DNA from: Capronia americana
Lineage: Eukaryota > Ascomycota > Eurotiomycetes > Chaetothyriales > Herpotrichiellaceae
Assembly: GCA_016110215.1 (NCBI GenBank)
Contig: JADWQD010000023.1
Coordinates: 1-64,000, forward strand
Length of the DNA: 64,000 bases
Direction of reading: 5' to 3'
Shown here: piece by piece, positions 9,974-20,022 of the stretch
Numbering within the stretch: position 1 is the stretch's first letter
How the letters are laid out: every line of letters begins with the position of its first letter
Position numbers and translations under genes: made by a program
Notes under the pieces: generated by a model
What the model saw: the letters and a program-made list of their open reading frames with translations, nothing else
The model's database searches: none
Told to the model about the DNA's origin: nothing

Positions 9974-11720
9974 TCACAAGGTATACCTGAAGCCCTCTCT
10001 GCCCTCGATGACAATCTCGCCACGATCAGCCTTGCGATTCGCCCGCGTGAAAACAAAGAAGTTCTTGCAGACAATCACCACGGTCAAGGCCTGCACGGCA
10101 ATGACAGTGTTGAGACCAGGCCGATATCCCGGGGCGTCTTTCTGCTGAAAGGCGTTACTGGCAATAATGCCGCCGATGCCAGCGCCTGCAATCATCACAG
10201 CCGCGCCGATGGCTCGTTTAGACTGGCCGATGATGTTGTTGTGCTGGTAGCTGAAGATGCAGGGGATGCTGGCGTTGTACGGTGCCAGGGCTAGGAACAC
10301 GCCTGCGTAGCGAACGGCGCTGGTTTTGGCATAACCCATCCTAGCGGATGTATTAGTGACGCTCTTGATCAGCTCATTCGGGACTTCACTTGAACCTACA
10401 TGACAACCCCAGTGATGGTCAACAAGGCATTTCCGACAATGATGGGACCACGAATCATGAAGCGGTCGCCAATGTATGCCACGGTAAACATCCACTATCG
10501 AAAGCGTCAGCACAATGATAACCGAATTTTATAGGAAGTAAGGCAAACTAACAATAGCGGCAAGGACGTAAGGCGGGAATATGAGGACATAGGTCTTGTA
10601 GATCGAGAATCCCATCTCGCCGTGAAGGATGAGAGGGAGGAAGTATGCGAAAGAGTATGCCACCGTGTTCTGAAAATGGATGTGTTAGCCAGACTTCCTG
10701 AAGTGTTAAGGAACATCTCACATTGCAGAGAAGAAGGAGACAATACTCCCAGATTTTCCAGTCTTTCAAATGTCCCAGAACGGACTTGAAGGTGAATTTT
10801 TCGGGAGTAGCATCTCCTCGGTCGCGCTCGATTCGGTCGAGGATGACGGTGACCTCTGATGGGGTGAGGAAAGACCTCAACCCCAGCTTCCTTGGGCGCG
10901 CCGCTTGGTCTGGGAAATCCAAGCAGAAGACCAGTACAACAGCCGCGACTACGCACGTGGCAATTCCCTCTGTGAGATAGAGAAAAAAACGTCAGTAGGT
11001 TGTCGGGCAAGCGAGGACAAGAAAAGTCTAGGACGAACCAAAGATGAAAATCCAGGACCATCCCCCAAGGCCGCCGAGTCCGTCAGCCTTGGACAAGCCG
11101 TAGGCGATCAGATTCGACAATCCCGATATGAGCATGCCGAAGCCGTAAAAGCTGCTGAATCGCACCTGGACCTCGTGGCGGATGTACCAGCAACTCAACA
11201 GGTAAATAATGCCGGGGAACAGACCACCCTCGAGTGCACCAAAGATGATCCGACAGAGCAAGAGTTCTCCCCAGGTTTTGCAAAAGCCCATGCCGATAGT
11301 GAGGATGCCCCATAAGAAACCGATCGTGCCGAGAAACGTGGCCGCGCCGGTTTTTCTGATGACAAAGTTGGCGGGGAAGTCAAAGAGGATGTAGCCGATG
11401 AAGAAGACCATGGTGATGATGGAGTAGCGGCTTCCGATCGAGATGCCCAGGGCTTCGTCCATGCCGGCAAGGCGGGCATTAGGGAGGTTGAGGCGGTCGA
11501 TGAGAGAGACCGCGTAGAGGGCGCCGCACATGGGTAGGAGTCGGCGGTCGACTTTGCGTCGGATCTTCTTCTCCTCGTGAAGACGACTTTCGAAGCCGGC
11601 ATTTTCGAGCTCGATTGCTCGGCCTTGTTTGTTGGCGTCCACGCTGGCGACAGAGTTTGCCAGGTCTACCTGCTCCGAGGACATGGTCTTTTCAGGGGGA
11701 CCAGTAGTTGTAACCATCAT
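9974..11720 (-). CDS. MFS transporter, anion:cation symporter / allantoate permease (Dal5/Tna1) type
   Basis: Five exons, reconstructed as complement(9974..10340, 10400..10494, 10553..10669, 10722..10969, 11039..11720), all joins in phase, giving 502 residues. The start is at 11720 or 11717; MSSEQVDL at 11684 is an alternative. The N-terminal cytosolic tail runs into KIRRKVDRRLLPMCGALYAVSLIDRLNLPNARLAGM, the hallmark opening of fungal ACS-family permeases. This is followed by TM2-TM6 patterns (SIITMVFFIGYILFDFPANF; GALEGGLFPGIIYLLSCWY; GWSWIFIFEGIATCVVA), a central loop and six further helices ending in FFVFTRANRKADRGE. The family imports small carboxylates, vitamins or amides with protons at the plasma membrane. 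It is divergent from the CMD-hydrolase gene across a 734-bp promoter, so it probably feeds the pathway. Confidence 0.88.
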
Positions 11721-12454
11721 GTAAGGTCCAGGAGGTATCAGTAGCCTGAGAGAAAGTGACGGTCGAAATTCGAAGTTCTCGCGACTAGACGAGCTCACAA
11801 GACAGAATCCGTCGCTTTTGTGAAGACTCGAACAGATATATCACTCTTGCTTTCCAGACAGGCTCCGCCACACAATCACCCCCATGGGACAATCTGACCC
11901 ACTTCCGAAGCATGAGCAGTTCTAGGCCCAGCTACGGGATGTCTTCCAAAGAGAAGATGTCGGACTTGTCCTTGGAACTGGATTGCTTCATGCACTGGAA
12001 GGGGAGTGGATGTACCGCCCAGTCTTGCCTGTCACCAGGCGTAGTGGGCTTTGAGCACGCTACCCTATACCCAAGGCAGTGATTTCTCCTCGGTATTTTC
12101 TCCCCTCGGTAAGGGTCAGTAGTGCACGGATGAAGAAACCTTGGAAGCCACCTCGTACCCACATCGCAATCCCCAGACCACACACCCGTGGAAACACGGA
12201 GTTGTGGAGAGAAGCTCGCTCTCTGGTGTCTCTGCCTTCTCGACAGTCGCCGTGACTATCTGTTGCACGGTCTGCTCTTCGTTTCTCCCCCACTCTGCAG
12301 CAAGGTCCCAACTCCTGACCGAAGGGGAGCATTGGCAAGCCCATCACACCCGTTCGAACTTGGGTATCTTTTTTCCCACAAAAACAACAGTCTTTCCTTC
12401 ATTCTTTGAGATTCCCCCCTAGAGATTTACAGAAAGGTTCAAAACACATTCATC
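11721..12454. other. Divergent promoter of the MFS importer and the CMD-hydrolase gene
   Basis: Shared upstream region of the two genes. It carries two nearby CCTCGGTA words (12088-12095 and 12104-12111); the first is part of a 13-base word repeated in the monooxygenase promoter. No reading frame here looks real. Confidence 0.5.
12087..12099 (+). promoter_or_regulatory. Candidate regulator site, copy 1 (TCCTCGGTATTTT)
   Basis: This 13-base word is identical to 14114-14126, upstream of the monooxygenase gene. It contains a CGG triplet, the half-site recognised by Zn2Cys6 proteins, and two such regulators are encoded at the right end of the cluster. A second CCTCGGTA lies 16 bases downstream. 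Confidence 0.4.
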
Positions 12455-13780
12455 ATGACTCTAGACGCACAAGGAACCGACGCACAGCGCCCACTCAACG
12501 GCGAGACTGTATCCAAGCCTCCCTGCAGCGACAAAATGCCTCTAGTCAACGGCCACGCCGAAGCATCCTCGTACGTACGCCCCGTGGAACAAGTAGGCTA
12601 CCATGAAGCTTTCCGCTTCGGCGGCGACCATCTGAAAAACAATGTCGCGCGGGTGGTCGAACAGCACCCGGGCCTCGGCCGTGCCATACTCGACGGATTC
12701 GCCACAAACCTGGGGGGCACGGTGGTCAGCTACCGCGAATGGGCATTGCTGTCCATCGCCACGCTGACAGCCATGGGCGACACGAGCGATCAGTTGAACG
12801 TGTATGTCGAGGGTGCCTTTCGCCACGGGGCGACACGCGAGGAGGTGGTGGATGTGTTCAAACATGCCAACGCATTCGTTGGTGCTCCTCGCTCCGTGAA
12901 CGCCGCCCGGAGCACGTGGAATCTGTTATCTACCTTGTGGCCCGAAAGCCCGCAAGACGGGTACAAAGAGCACATAATCCGGATGGGAGACCACGACACG
13001 CTCGTCCGCGACAGCCATGGAGCCGGGGCACCGATCGTGCTGATCCACGCTCTCAGCATGGACGGCCGGATGTGGCGAGACGTGTTTTCCCAGATTGCAG
13101 CTACAGGAGTCCGCGTCATTGCGTACGATCTCCGCGGCCACGGGCATGCTCGCGGCGCTCCCTTGACACGCGATCTGGAACACCTGTGTTCGGATCTCGA
13201 GCTCCTGCTCGACACGCTGAGAATCGACAAGGCGGATATCTGTGGCGCGTCATACGGAGGAGCCGTGGCGCAGTATTTTGCGCTGGACTATCCCGACCGA
13301 ACCCGCTCTCTCAGTGTACTAGCAACGGCCGGTAAGGCAACACCTGTTCTGGCAACTCGAGCGGACCGAGCAGAGCAGGACGGGATGGACTCGCTGGTAG
13401 CAGAGTCCATCATCCGATGGTTTTTGCCCGAGACCATCGCCGAAGACACGTGGTGTGTGCGCTACGCACGAGGATGCGTCCGACGCGCCAGAGTCGAGGA
13501 CTGGGCGGCAGCATGGAGAGCCATGGCCCGCCTCGACTGTCTGGAGAGGCTGCCGGCCCTGAAAGTCCCCGTCCTCGTGCTTTCGGGCAGGCAAGATGCG
13601 TCTTCTACGACATCGATGATGAAGGCGATCGCGGCCGCTTGTACGAACACGGACGCCCAATTCGAGGAGGTCGATCCGGGCACACATATGATGGTCATGG
13701 AGATGCCCAAGCCCGTGGCGGAGAAGCTCATCGCCTTCCGTGAGAAGGTCGACGCAAGCGCAAATGTATCGACGACGTAG
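12455..13780 (+). CDS. Carboxymuconolactone decarboxylase-like / alpha-beta hydrolase (enol-lactonase-like) fusion
   Basis: Single exon, 441 residues. Residues about 50-165 form a CMD/AhpD-like helical domain (GYHEAFRFGGDHLK…YREWALLSIATLTAMGDTSDQL…HGATREEVVDV). It lacks the CxxC peroxidase pair of AhpD, so it belongs to the decarboxylase side of the family. Residues about 185-430 are an alpha/beta hydrolase: IVLIHALSMDGRMW oxyanion loop, VIAYDLRGHGHA, nucleophile elbow GASYGG with Ser266, acid Asp381 in SGRQDAS and His411 in PGTHMM. Bacterial PcaL joins the same two activities of the beta-ketoadipate pathway, but as I recall in hydrolase-first order; here the order is reversed. Likely role: lactone or enol-lactone opening, perhaps of a product of the neighbouring Baeyer-Villiger enzyme (inference). 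Confidence 0.88.
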   Translation: MTLDAQGTDAQRPLNGETVSKPPCSDKMPLVNGHAEASSYVRPVEQVGYHEAFRFGGDHLKNNVARVVEQHPGLGRAILDGFATNLGGTVVSYREWALLSIATLTAMGDTSDQLNVYVEGAFRHGATREEVVDVFKHANAFVGAPRSVNAARSTWNLLSTLWPESPQDGYKEHIIRMGDHDTLVRDSHGAGAPIVLIHALSMDGRMWRDVFSQIAATGVRVIAYDLRGHGHARGAPLTRDLEHLCSDLELLLDTLRIDKADICGASYGGAVAQYFALDYPDRTRSLSVLATAGKATPVLATRADRAEQDGMDSLVAESIIRWFLPETIAEDTWCVRYARGCVRRARVEDWAAAWRAMARLDCLERLPALKVPVLVLSGRQDASSTTSMMKAIAAACTNTDAQFEEVDPGTHMMVMEMPKPVAEKLIAFREKVDASANVSTT

Positions 13781-14113
13781 TTGCATAGTTCTGAATCTCC
13801 ACGCATTGTACACTGCCCACGACGGGCCTGCCTACTCATTGCCCCGCTAAACTGACTGTCAAGTAAATCCTCCCGGCGCCTGCCACCACTTCGCGATATC
13901 ATCGTTCATGCAATCCAGCCGACCGAATACATGCTTCGTCGAGTCCTCCACGGCTCACGGCTCGGGACAAGCGGGGCATTGAGAGCGACATTCATTTCCT
14001 GCTGTGTATTCACAACGCGTGCAAAACGCGCTCATCCCAGAAAGAAAGAGCCGGATCTTGGAGTCGCAGGTGGCAAGTGGCAAACTCCCGGCATTTTTTC
14101 CAAATTGGTGACT

Positions 14114-14126
14114 TCCTCGGTATTTT
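14114..14126 (+). promoter_or_regulatory. Candidate regulator site, copy 2 (TCCTCGGTATTTT)
   Basis: Exact match to 12087-12099, on the same strand, about 460 bases upstream of the monooxygenase ATG. Two identical 13-mers in two promoters of one cluster would be unlikely by chance. Both carry a CGG half-site. Confidence 0.4.
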
Positions 14127-14302
14127 ATGGCCTATATCCAATCGCGATAGAGTTCTGAGTCCCTTATTCCTTCACGAGCTAGGCCAGGACGATGAATGAA
14201 CAGTGGCAACGTAGTACCGTTTGACTCTATTCCAAGTCCACACTCGCGCCTCGGCCTCGGGGTGGAGGTGGATGTGGAGGTGCAATGAAAGTCTCTCGGT
14301 TT

Positions 14303-14321
14303 TCGTCGAGTTGCTCGACGA
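14303..14321. promoter_or_regulatory. Perfect inverted repeat, 8-bp arms and 3-bp spacer
   Basis: TCGTCGAG and CTCGACGA flank TTG. The dyad lies about 260 bases before the monooxygenase start and suits a dimeric regulator. I did not find a full second copy in the other cluster promoters. Confidence 0.35.
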
Positions 14322-14583
14322 GTTGGCGAGCGCGTCGAGAGCGCGATGGTCACCATATGGCGCAGTTCATCCCGGTGGACGATGATAGAGATCCCACAGA
14401 CATGAAAGTAGCCCATGTAGATGGCGTGCCTATCTATATAATTGACAACATATGTACACAATATCTTCGTGCAACCAGACTCTCTTCTTCCAGCTGTGCC
14501 CTTTCCCAAGCTTGATTCTCAGTTGTTGCTTGCTAGCATTCCGTCCGTGTTGCAAAGCTCAGTTCTAGTATTATATAGGAAAA

Positions 14584-16706
14584 ATGACCACCTCACAAGC
14601 CGAGCCGGTGCTCGTCACCGCGCCACCACCTGCCCTCTCGTTGAAGCCTCAGATGCTCAACGGGGTGGCGTCGGCCGACAATCACGAGAATGAGTGGTAT
14701 CGGACCGAGTTCTCGTCGAATGGATATCGGATCCAGGAGCAACCGCTCTACACGCAGCGTCCGATGCACCTCTTGATCATCGGAGCCGGAGCTGCGGGCC
14801 TGCAGATCGCCTACAAGGCCCTCCGACAACTCAAAAACGTGCGATTTACCATATATGAGAAGAACGCAGACGTCGGGGGCACGTGGCTGGAGAATCGGTA
14901 CCCTGGTTGCACTTGCGACATTCCCAGCCACTCGTACCAATTCAGTTTCTGGCGCAAGCCCGATTGGAAGAGCTATTATTCTGGCGCCGAAGAGATCCGG
15001 CAATATCTCAAAGACTTTGCCGTGAAGAACGATTTGGAGAAATTCGTCCGGTTTCGTCACACGGTCCAAGAAGCGCGTTGGGACCAGGAGAGGGGAGTCT
15101 GGCAGTTGAAAGGCCAGCAGGAAGATGGGTCTGACTTTACAGACGAAGGAGAGATCCTCGCTTCTTGCCACGGCGTCCTCAAGTATGGAAAAAAGATCTC
15201 CAGTGAACTTTCTTTCGAGTGCTAATTCCTAGCGGCGTAGTTCATGGAAATACCCGAACATTCCAGGCATCGAGAGTTTCAAAGGCAAGATTCTCCATAG
15301 TGCTGCGTGGGACGACAATGTCGTGTTGGAGGGTAAGAGGGTCGCTGTCGTCGGTGGAGGCTCATCGGCGGTCCAAATCATCCCCTCCATTCAGCCCCAG
15401 GTCGAAAAGCTTTACGCATATCTGAGATCACCGGTTTGGATCACTGCAGGCTTTGGAGCCAAGCATGCCGCACCTGGAGGCGTTAATTTCGACTGTAGGT
15501 TCCCTATTCCTGGATTGCCCCTTGCTGATCCCTGGGTACACTGCTGACAGAGTCTCGTAGATACCGAGGAGCAGAAGGCTCAGTTTGCCCGGGATCCGTC
15601 CGTGCTTGACACTTATTGTCGCGATGTGGAAGGGGAACTAAACAAGCGGTTCACACTGGTGAGCTCGGATTCTCCCTGTTTTGCCACTTACCTCTAAACT
15701 CGCGACAGATGCACCTCGACAGCGTTGATCAAAAGACCTCGAGGGATTTTGTAGCCGCAAGCATGCTCCAGAAGCTTGGGGGTGATGAGCGCCTAGCAGA
15801 ACACCTGATTCCAAAATTTGCGCTGGGCTGTCGCCGGATGACTCCTGGATCGAACTACCTGCAATCGCTCCTCTCACCCAACGTGCAAGTCATAGCACGG
15901 TCCGCTGTCGAAGTGACTCCAACGGGTTTGATCGACTCCAGCGGCGACCACACGGAAGTCGATGTCATCATTTTTGCAACCGGCTTCGACACCAGCTTCA
16001 GCCCGGCATACACGGTGGTGGGTCAAAACGGTCGGACGCTGCGTGAGGAATGGAAGGACTTTCCAAAGGCATACTTGAGCCTCATGGCCAGGAATTTCCC
16101 CAACATGTTCCGTAAGTCTTATCGGAAAGCCTCTTGATCTGAGTTCACCTGCCCTCCCGCTCGAACTGACTGTGATGGTGCTTAGATTTCCCCGGCCCCA
16201 ATGGTCCTGCATCTCACGGATCAGTGCTTCCGATCCTGGAATGGCATACTCGGTACTTGTTCAAAGTGATTTCACATATGCAGAGAACCTCCATCAAATC
16301 ACTGGAGCCGTCTGCTGCAGCAGTTGCAGACTTATATGTCCATACGCACGAATTGCTCAAGCGCACTGCATGGTCCTCGTAAGTCGCAAGCACCGGAAGT
16401 GCTCTTGGGGAAGATTGCTGACCATGATGCAGAGCTTGTCGTTCTTGGTTCAAGAATGGAAAGATCCATGGACCAGTCACCGCCATCTGGCCTGGGGGTC
16501 GTCTGCATTATTTTGAGGTCCTCAAAGAACCCCGTTATGAGGATTTTGATATCCAGTACATGGGAGACGGCAATAGGTTTGCATTCCTCGGGAACGGCTA
16601 CACCGAAACGGAACTCGACGAGCACGGAAACCCCGTCTGGTATTTCGATGTCTTGAGGGACGAGCTTGCATTAGGGACGGATGCGTTTGCAATGATAAAG
16701 TCCTGA
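14584..16706 (+). CDS. Type I Baeyer-Villiger flavin monooxygenase
   Basis: Six exons: 14584..15182, 15241..15494, 15561..15658, 15709..16111, 16186..16378, 16433..16706; every join is in phase and yields 606 residues. FAD Rossmann site GAGAAG at 67-72, then the GGTW (98-101) and NRYPGCTCDIPSHSY block typical of these enzymes. The Baeyer-Villiger fingerprint F-x-G-xxx-H-xxx-W-D is exact at F213/G215/H219/W223-D224. The NADPH Rossmann site GGGSSA is at 238-243, and the ATG motif IIFATGFD near the C-terminal third. It should use NADPH and O2 to insert oxygen beside a ketone, giving an ester or lactone. Transcribed toward, and ending 61 bases from, the minus-strand Zn2Cys6 gene. The C-terminal WPGGRLHYFEVL segment is typical of fungal paralogues. 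Confidence 0.92.
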
Positions 16707-16767
16707 AATCGCAAGAGTGTTGTGATGATTCAACATGGACCCAGTGGTCGCAATAGTGAAGTTGGAA

Positions 16768-19285
16768 TCATGTTCCATCCATGGTGAAGGGTATGTCGAA
16801 CATATTCTGAAATTCCTCGAGGCTCCAAGGATTGACAACAGCAGAATCCGCGCTTTCGTTATTACTATTGTCGGCGTCAGTCCAGGAGATCGAGGATGAT
16901 TTGGCAGCGTATATACCCACCGCGGCTCACTGGATGCTTGATCAAGAAATAAATTAGACCAATCCATATGATTAAATGCGTCGAGGTTTAGCTGGCCCTC
17001 GCCTGTGTCGGAGCCTTCTCCGGAATTGTTCTGTGCTCCCGCATCGACATTCTGTCCTCCAACGGTCCTGTTCCCCGTGGTTTGATCTTCTGCGTTCTTC
17101 AGAATATTTTGTGCAGTCTCAAAGAGCTTGAAGGTAAAATCGGCTCCCCAGTAGGTGTTGCGCAATTCTGACACGATCATCATACATTCGCCAAGCTTCG
17201 ATCTGGCGAAATTTCGGGCAAGCGGCCGACTTGATCTGCAATCGAGTAAGTGTATCTGCATAGCTGGAACCAAGGCCGTCAGACTGGCAAGTCAGCAACA
17301 GGAAAGCACGTTCCAGAAGGGGGCCCAGCTAATATCTTACTTCATTGGTCGCAAGTAGTGGACCATGTCTAAGTTGATCAGCTTTTCGACGAGGTGGTTG
17401 GTTCTGGCAGCTGCGGCGCGTGCTTTCTCGAGTGCCTCGACCTCCACTGGGTCCTGTGAAACGCCAGGCGGATTCTGAAAGTTGATTGCAGGTCGATATA
17501 GGACAACGGTTGTGGCCCTGCAAGCGTTGTATCAGTACAAATCAGACATCTCTCGAGAGGTTTGTTGCGACGGACTCTAAAAGCATGTCAAACTGAAGCC
17601 TGTTCAAGGTGACCGAGTCAGAGTTGCGGTCAGACAGCCCATCTCGCGGTAGTCGACAATCTTCCAGTTCAGCTTCATAAGCCTGAAGATGATCACTTCC
17701 TGTATCGGAGCATGAGAGTCCGTAGTCGGCGCGTATAATTCTGCCTAGGATGTGGCTCAATTTGATAAGCTTGACCCAGATGATTGCGTGTTCGTCCATG
17801 GAACCAGGCAGATACCTGTTGGCGACTTCCACAGCGAGCTGTCCAAGCTCTGCGGTTAGATCCTCCGCTTCAGGCATCTGAACATCACAGTCATCGAGGT
17901 TAATTCGCATAGGACGTCCCAGGCCCACGGACAACCAGCGATCTCTCAAGAAGCAAGACCACCAAATTCTGCGAAACAATCGTTGTCGAAGCTTTGTGGC
18001 CGGACTTGCCAATGTCAATGATGGTTGCCGATGGAGACCCATGACTTGACACAGCCCAATGGCAATCCCCAGCCAGTGCCAGGGTCCGTTCCTGTCTTCA
18101 GTATCGCAATACCAAAACCCCAAGAGCGTCACAGCCTGGACAACGCAGACTTTGTCCTCCTCGTAATCACTGTCATACAAGGCCTATAGGCCGTAGTGAG
18201 CATGAATGCCATGTTTTCGGTTTTTTGGACGCACCTTGACCCTGGTATACATGGCGCGCTTCCACGCTTTCCGGGAGGGATAGCCGGCTGAGAGTAGAGT
18301 CTCGGGAGAGGCAAACTGGAAAAATGGTCAAATGTCGTCGAGCGGATAGGAGTCCTCGTATCAGTGAACTTTACATTTGCAGCAGCCAGGAAGACACTCC
18401 ATAACAAGAGCAAATTCATGCTCGAAGCGCCTTTCAAAGTGTATTGCGACAAAAAGTGCGACGCATCAATGATAGGGAGGAGTGGGTGGACGTGCTCAAA
18501 GTAAGCACGAATGAGGGAATCGCAGACATCGATTCTGGGCAGGTCGAATGCCCCTTTGCTCTGAAGATAGACCCAGTCGTGTGTTTCCCATACTTTCTCA
18601 GATTCGGGGGTGCGTATCTGGAGCCACACGGAGCTGCTCATGTTGGACCGTTTGCCAGAGCAGATCTCCATCACAGAGTGCACGAGACCCTGCCGGTCGC
18701 CTGGGAGGTTCAGCAGGTAGTTCCACAGCCACAAGTTTAACAAGACACACCTGAGTAGAAGGGCCGTTTGGTGTTGAAGGGGCTATTCGCCTGTACCGCC
18801 TCGGCAAAGGCAGACGGGTTCTTCCCTTCGTCGAGTATGTGCTCACTCACATTGCTTTGCTGACGATCAAGATTGTCTAGATTCTGCAAACTGTCAGGCG
18901 CAGGATCGGAGCCCCAGTCATTATGTGCATGTCGCCCAGGCTGTGTCTGTGCCGCCACATTGGGCGGTATCATGATCATATCGTCAGTCTCTTGTTGACT
19001 TCCGGTGGTTGGTGCCAGCCTCCGTCGTGTTTCTCGTATGACTTGGTGCCTAGATTGCTGGGTTTCAGTGATGATCCGAGATTCAGGACGAGTGGAGAGG
19101 GCGCACGCATGCCTCTTTCGTGGAAAGACCTCGCACTGTGTTCCATCGAGACGACAATTCGTGCAGGGAGGGCCGGTCGTGGTCACACTGCAGCGTACTT
19201 TTCTCGTCTGGCATCTTTGACATGCGACAGCAGACCGTCGTTTGCCTCCTCCCTGGACGAAGAGCAGCCTACCATTATCTGTCAT
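16768..19285 (-). CDS. Zn2Cys6 transcription factor with fungal-specific TF domain
   Basis: Seven exons: complement(16768..16864, 16921..17283, 17341..17517, 17576..18183, 18235..18315, 18375..18700, 18751..19285), 728 residues with all phases consistent. The zinc cluster is C22-x2-C25-x6-C32-x8-C41-x2-C44-x6-C51 (ACQRCQTRKVRCS…PCTNCRLDGTQC). The middle homology region is clear: DSLIRAYFEHVHPLLPIID, AVTLLGFWYC, LGIAIGLCQVMGLHR, RRIWWSCFLRDRWLSVGLGRPMRI. It ends with an acidic/aromatic tail (SLEEFQNMFDIPFTMDG) like an activation region. The exon 4/5 junction uses a GTCCGT donor and the exon 6/7 junction a GTGGGT donor; these are the least certain joins. Convergent with the monooxygenase and head-to-head with a second Zn2Cys6 gene, so it is a likely cluster regulator. 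Confidence 0.88.
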
Positions 19286-20022
19286 CGTCGCCGGGGTGTT
19301 TTGGGTCAGTTACAAAGGCAGCTGAAAACTGCAGTGCGAGGTTGAATGAAGGACCCTTCGAGCCTACGAAAAGGTTTCTAGGCTCCCTTAACTAGGCACC
19401 TAGGTCGGTTCCCCCGCTTTTGCTGGGCACCCTTTAATCCCGCCGCCCCGCGATGGGGGAGACTTTCCGGTCAAAGTCTAGCGTCACAAGGTCTGCCCAG
19501 TCCAGTTCTGCAGGTGTCTATATTTCCCAGGAAACGCCCTCTCTTCTACGGGAGAGTGAGAAGATCTATCAAGATCGTCCCTATGCGTACTTGAAACGCC
19601 ATATTAGGCAGGGCGATCAAAGGCACCCGTTCTCCAAGGAATAGAGTAGACGATTCCTTTGTTGTTTCCGAAGCGGACTGTTCCTGGTCCCAGCGAGGCC
19701 GTGTGGGTGGGAAGTGCTATTAGTTCGTGGCATGGAGGAAAACCACGGCCAAATTCGGCGGAAACTTTCCCTGCAACTTGCGGTCGGATGTCATACTGAC
19801 ACCTGTCGTCACCATTCTCGAAGCTCCTCGTCGCCCGAACGTTGATAGGTTGGCTTCGTTGGGGCAGACTCACTCTGCTCAATCACTATGAACGATATAC
19901 GCTCGGGCTTGTCACCAGTGACTGCGTATAAGAGATTCGATTCATCGGATCTCCTTGTCGCAGTGCTATGTCTCCTGCAGATTGTGTAGCATAGGGCAGG
20001 CGCTCGGTGCCTGCAGTCAATC
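19286..20022. other. Divergent promoter of two Zn2Cys6 regulator genes
   Basis: 737 bases separate the two head-to-head start codons. Includes a short G/C-rich patch near 19420-19455. No frame looks coding. Confidence 0.45.

Larger units (their letters stand above)
13781..14583. other. Promoter region of the Baeyer-Villiger monooxygenase
   Basis: Holds the second copy of the 13-base word (14114-14126) and a 19-base perfect inverted repeat (14303-14321). No coding pattern seen. Confidence 0.45.

Noticed and set aside
12739..13335. 198-codon plus-strand frame inside the fusion gene
   Set aside because: Out-of-frame shadow of the CMD-hydrolase gene, Arg/Pro-rich.
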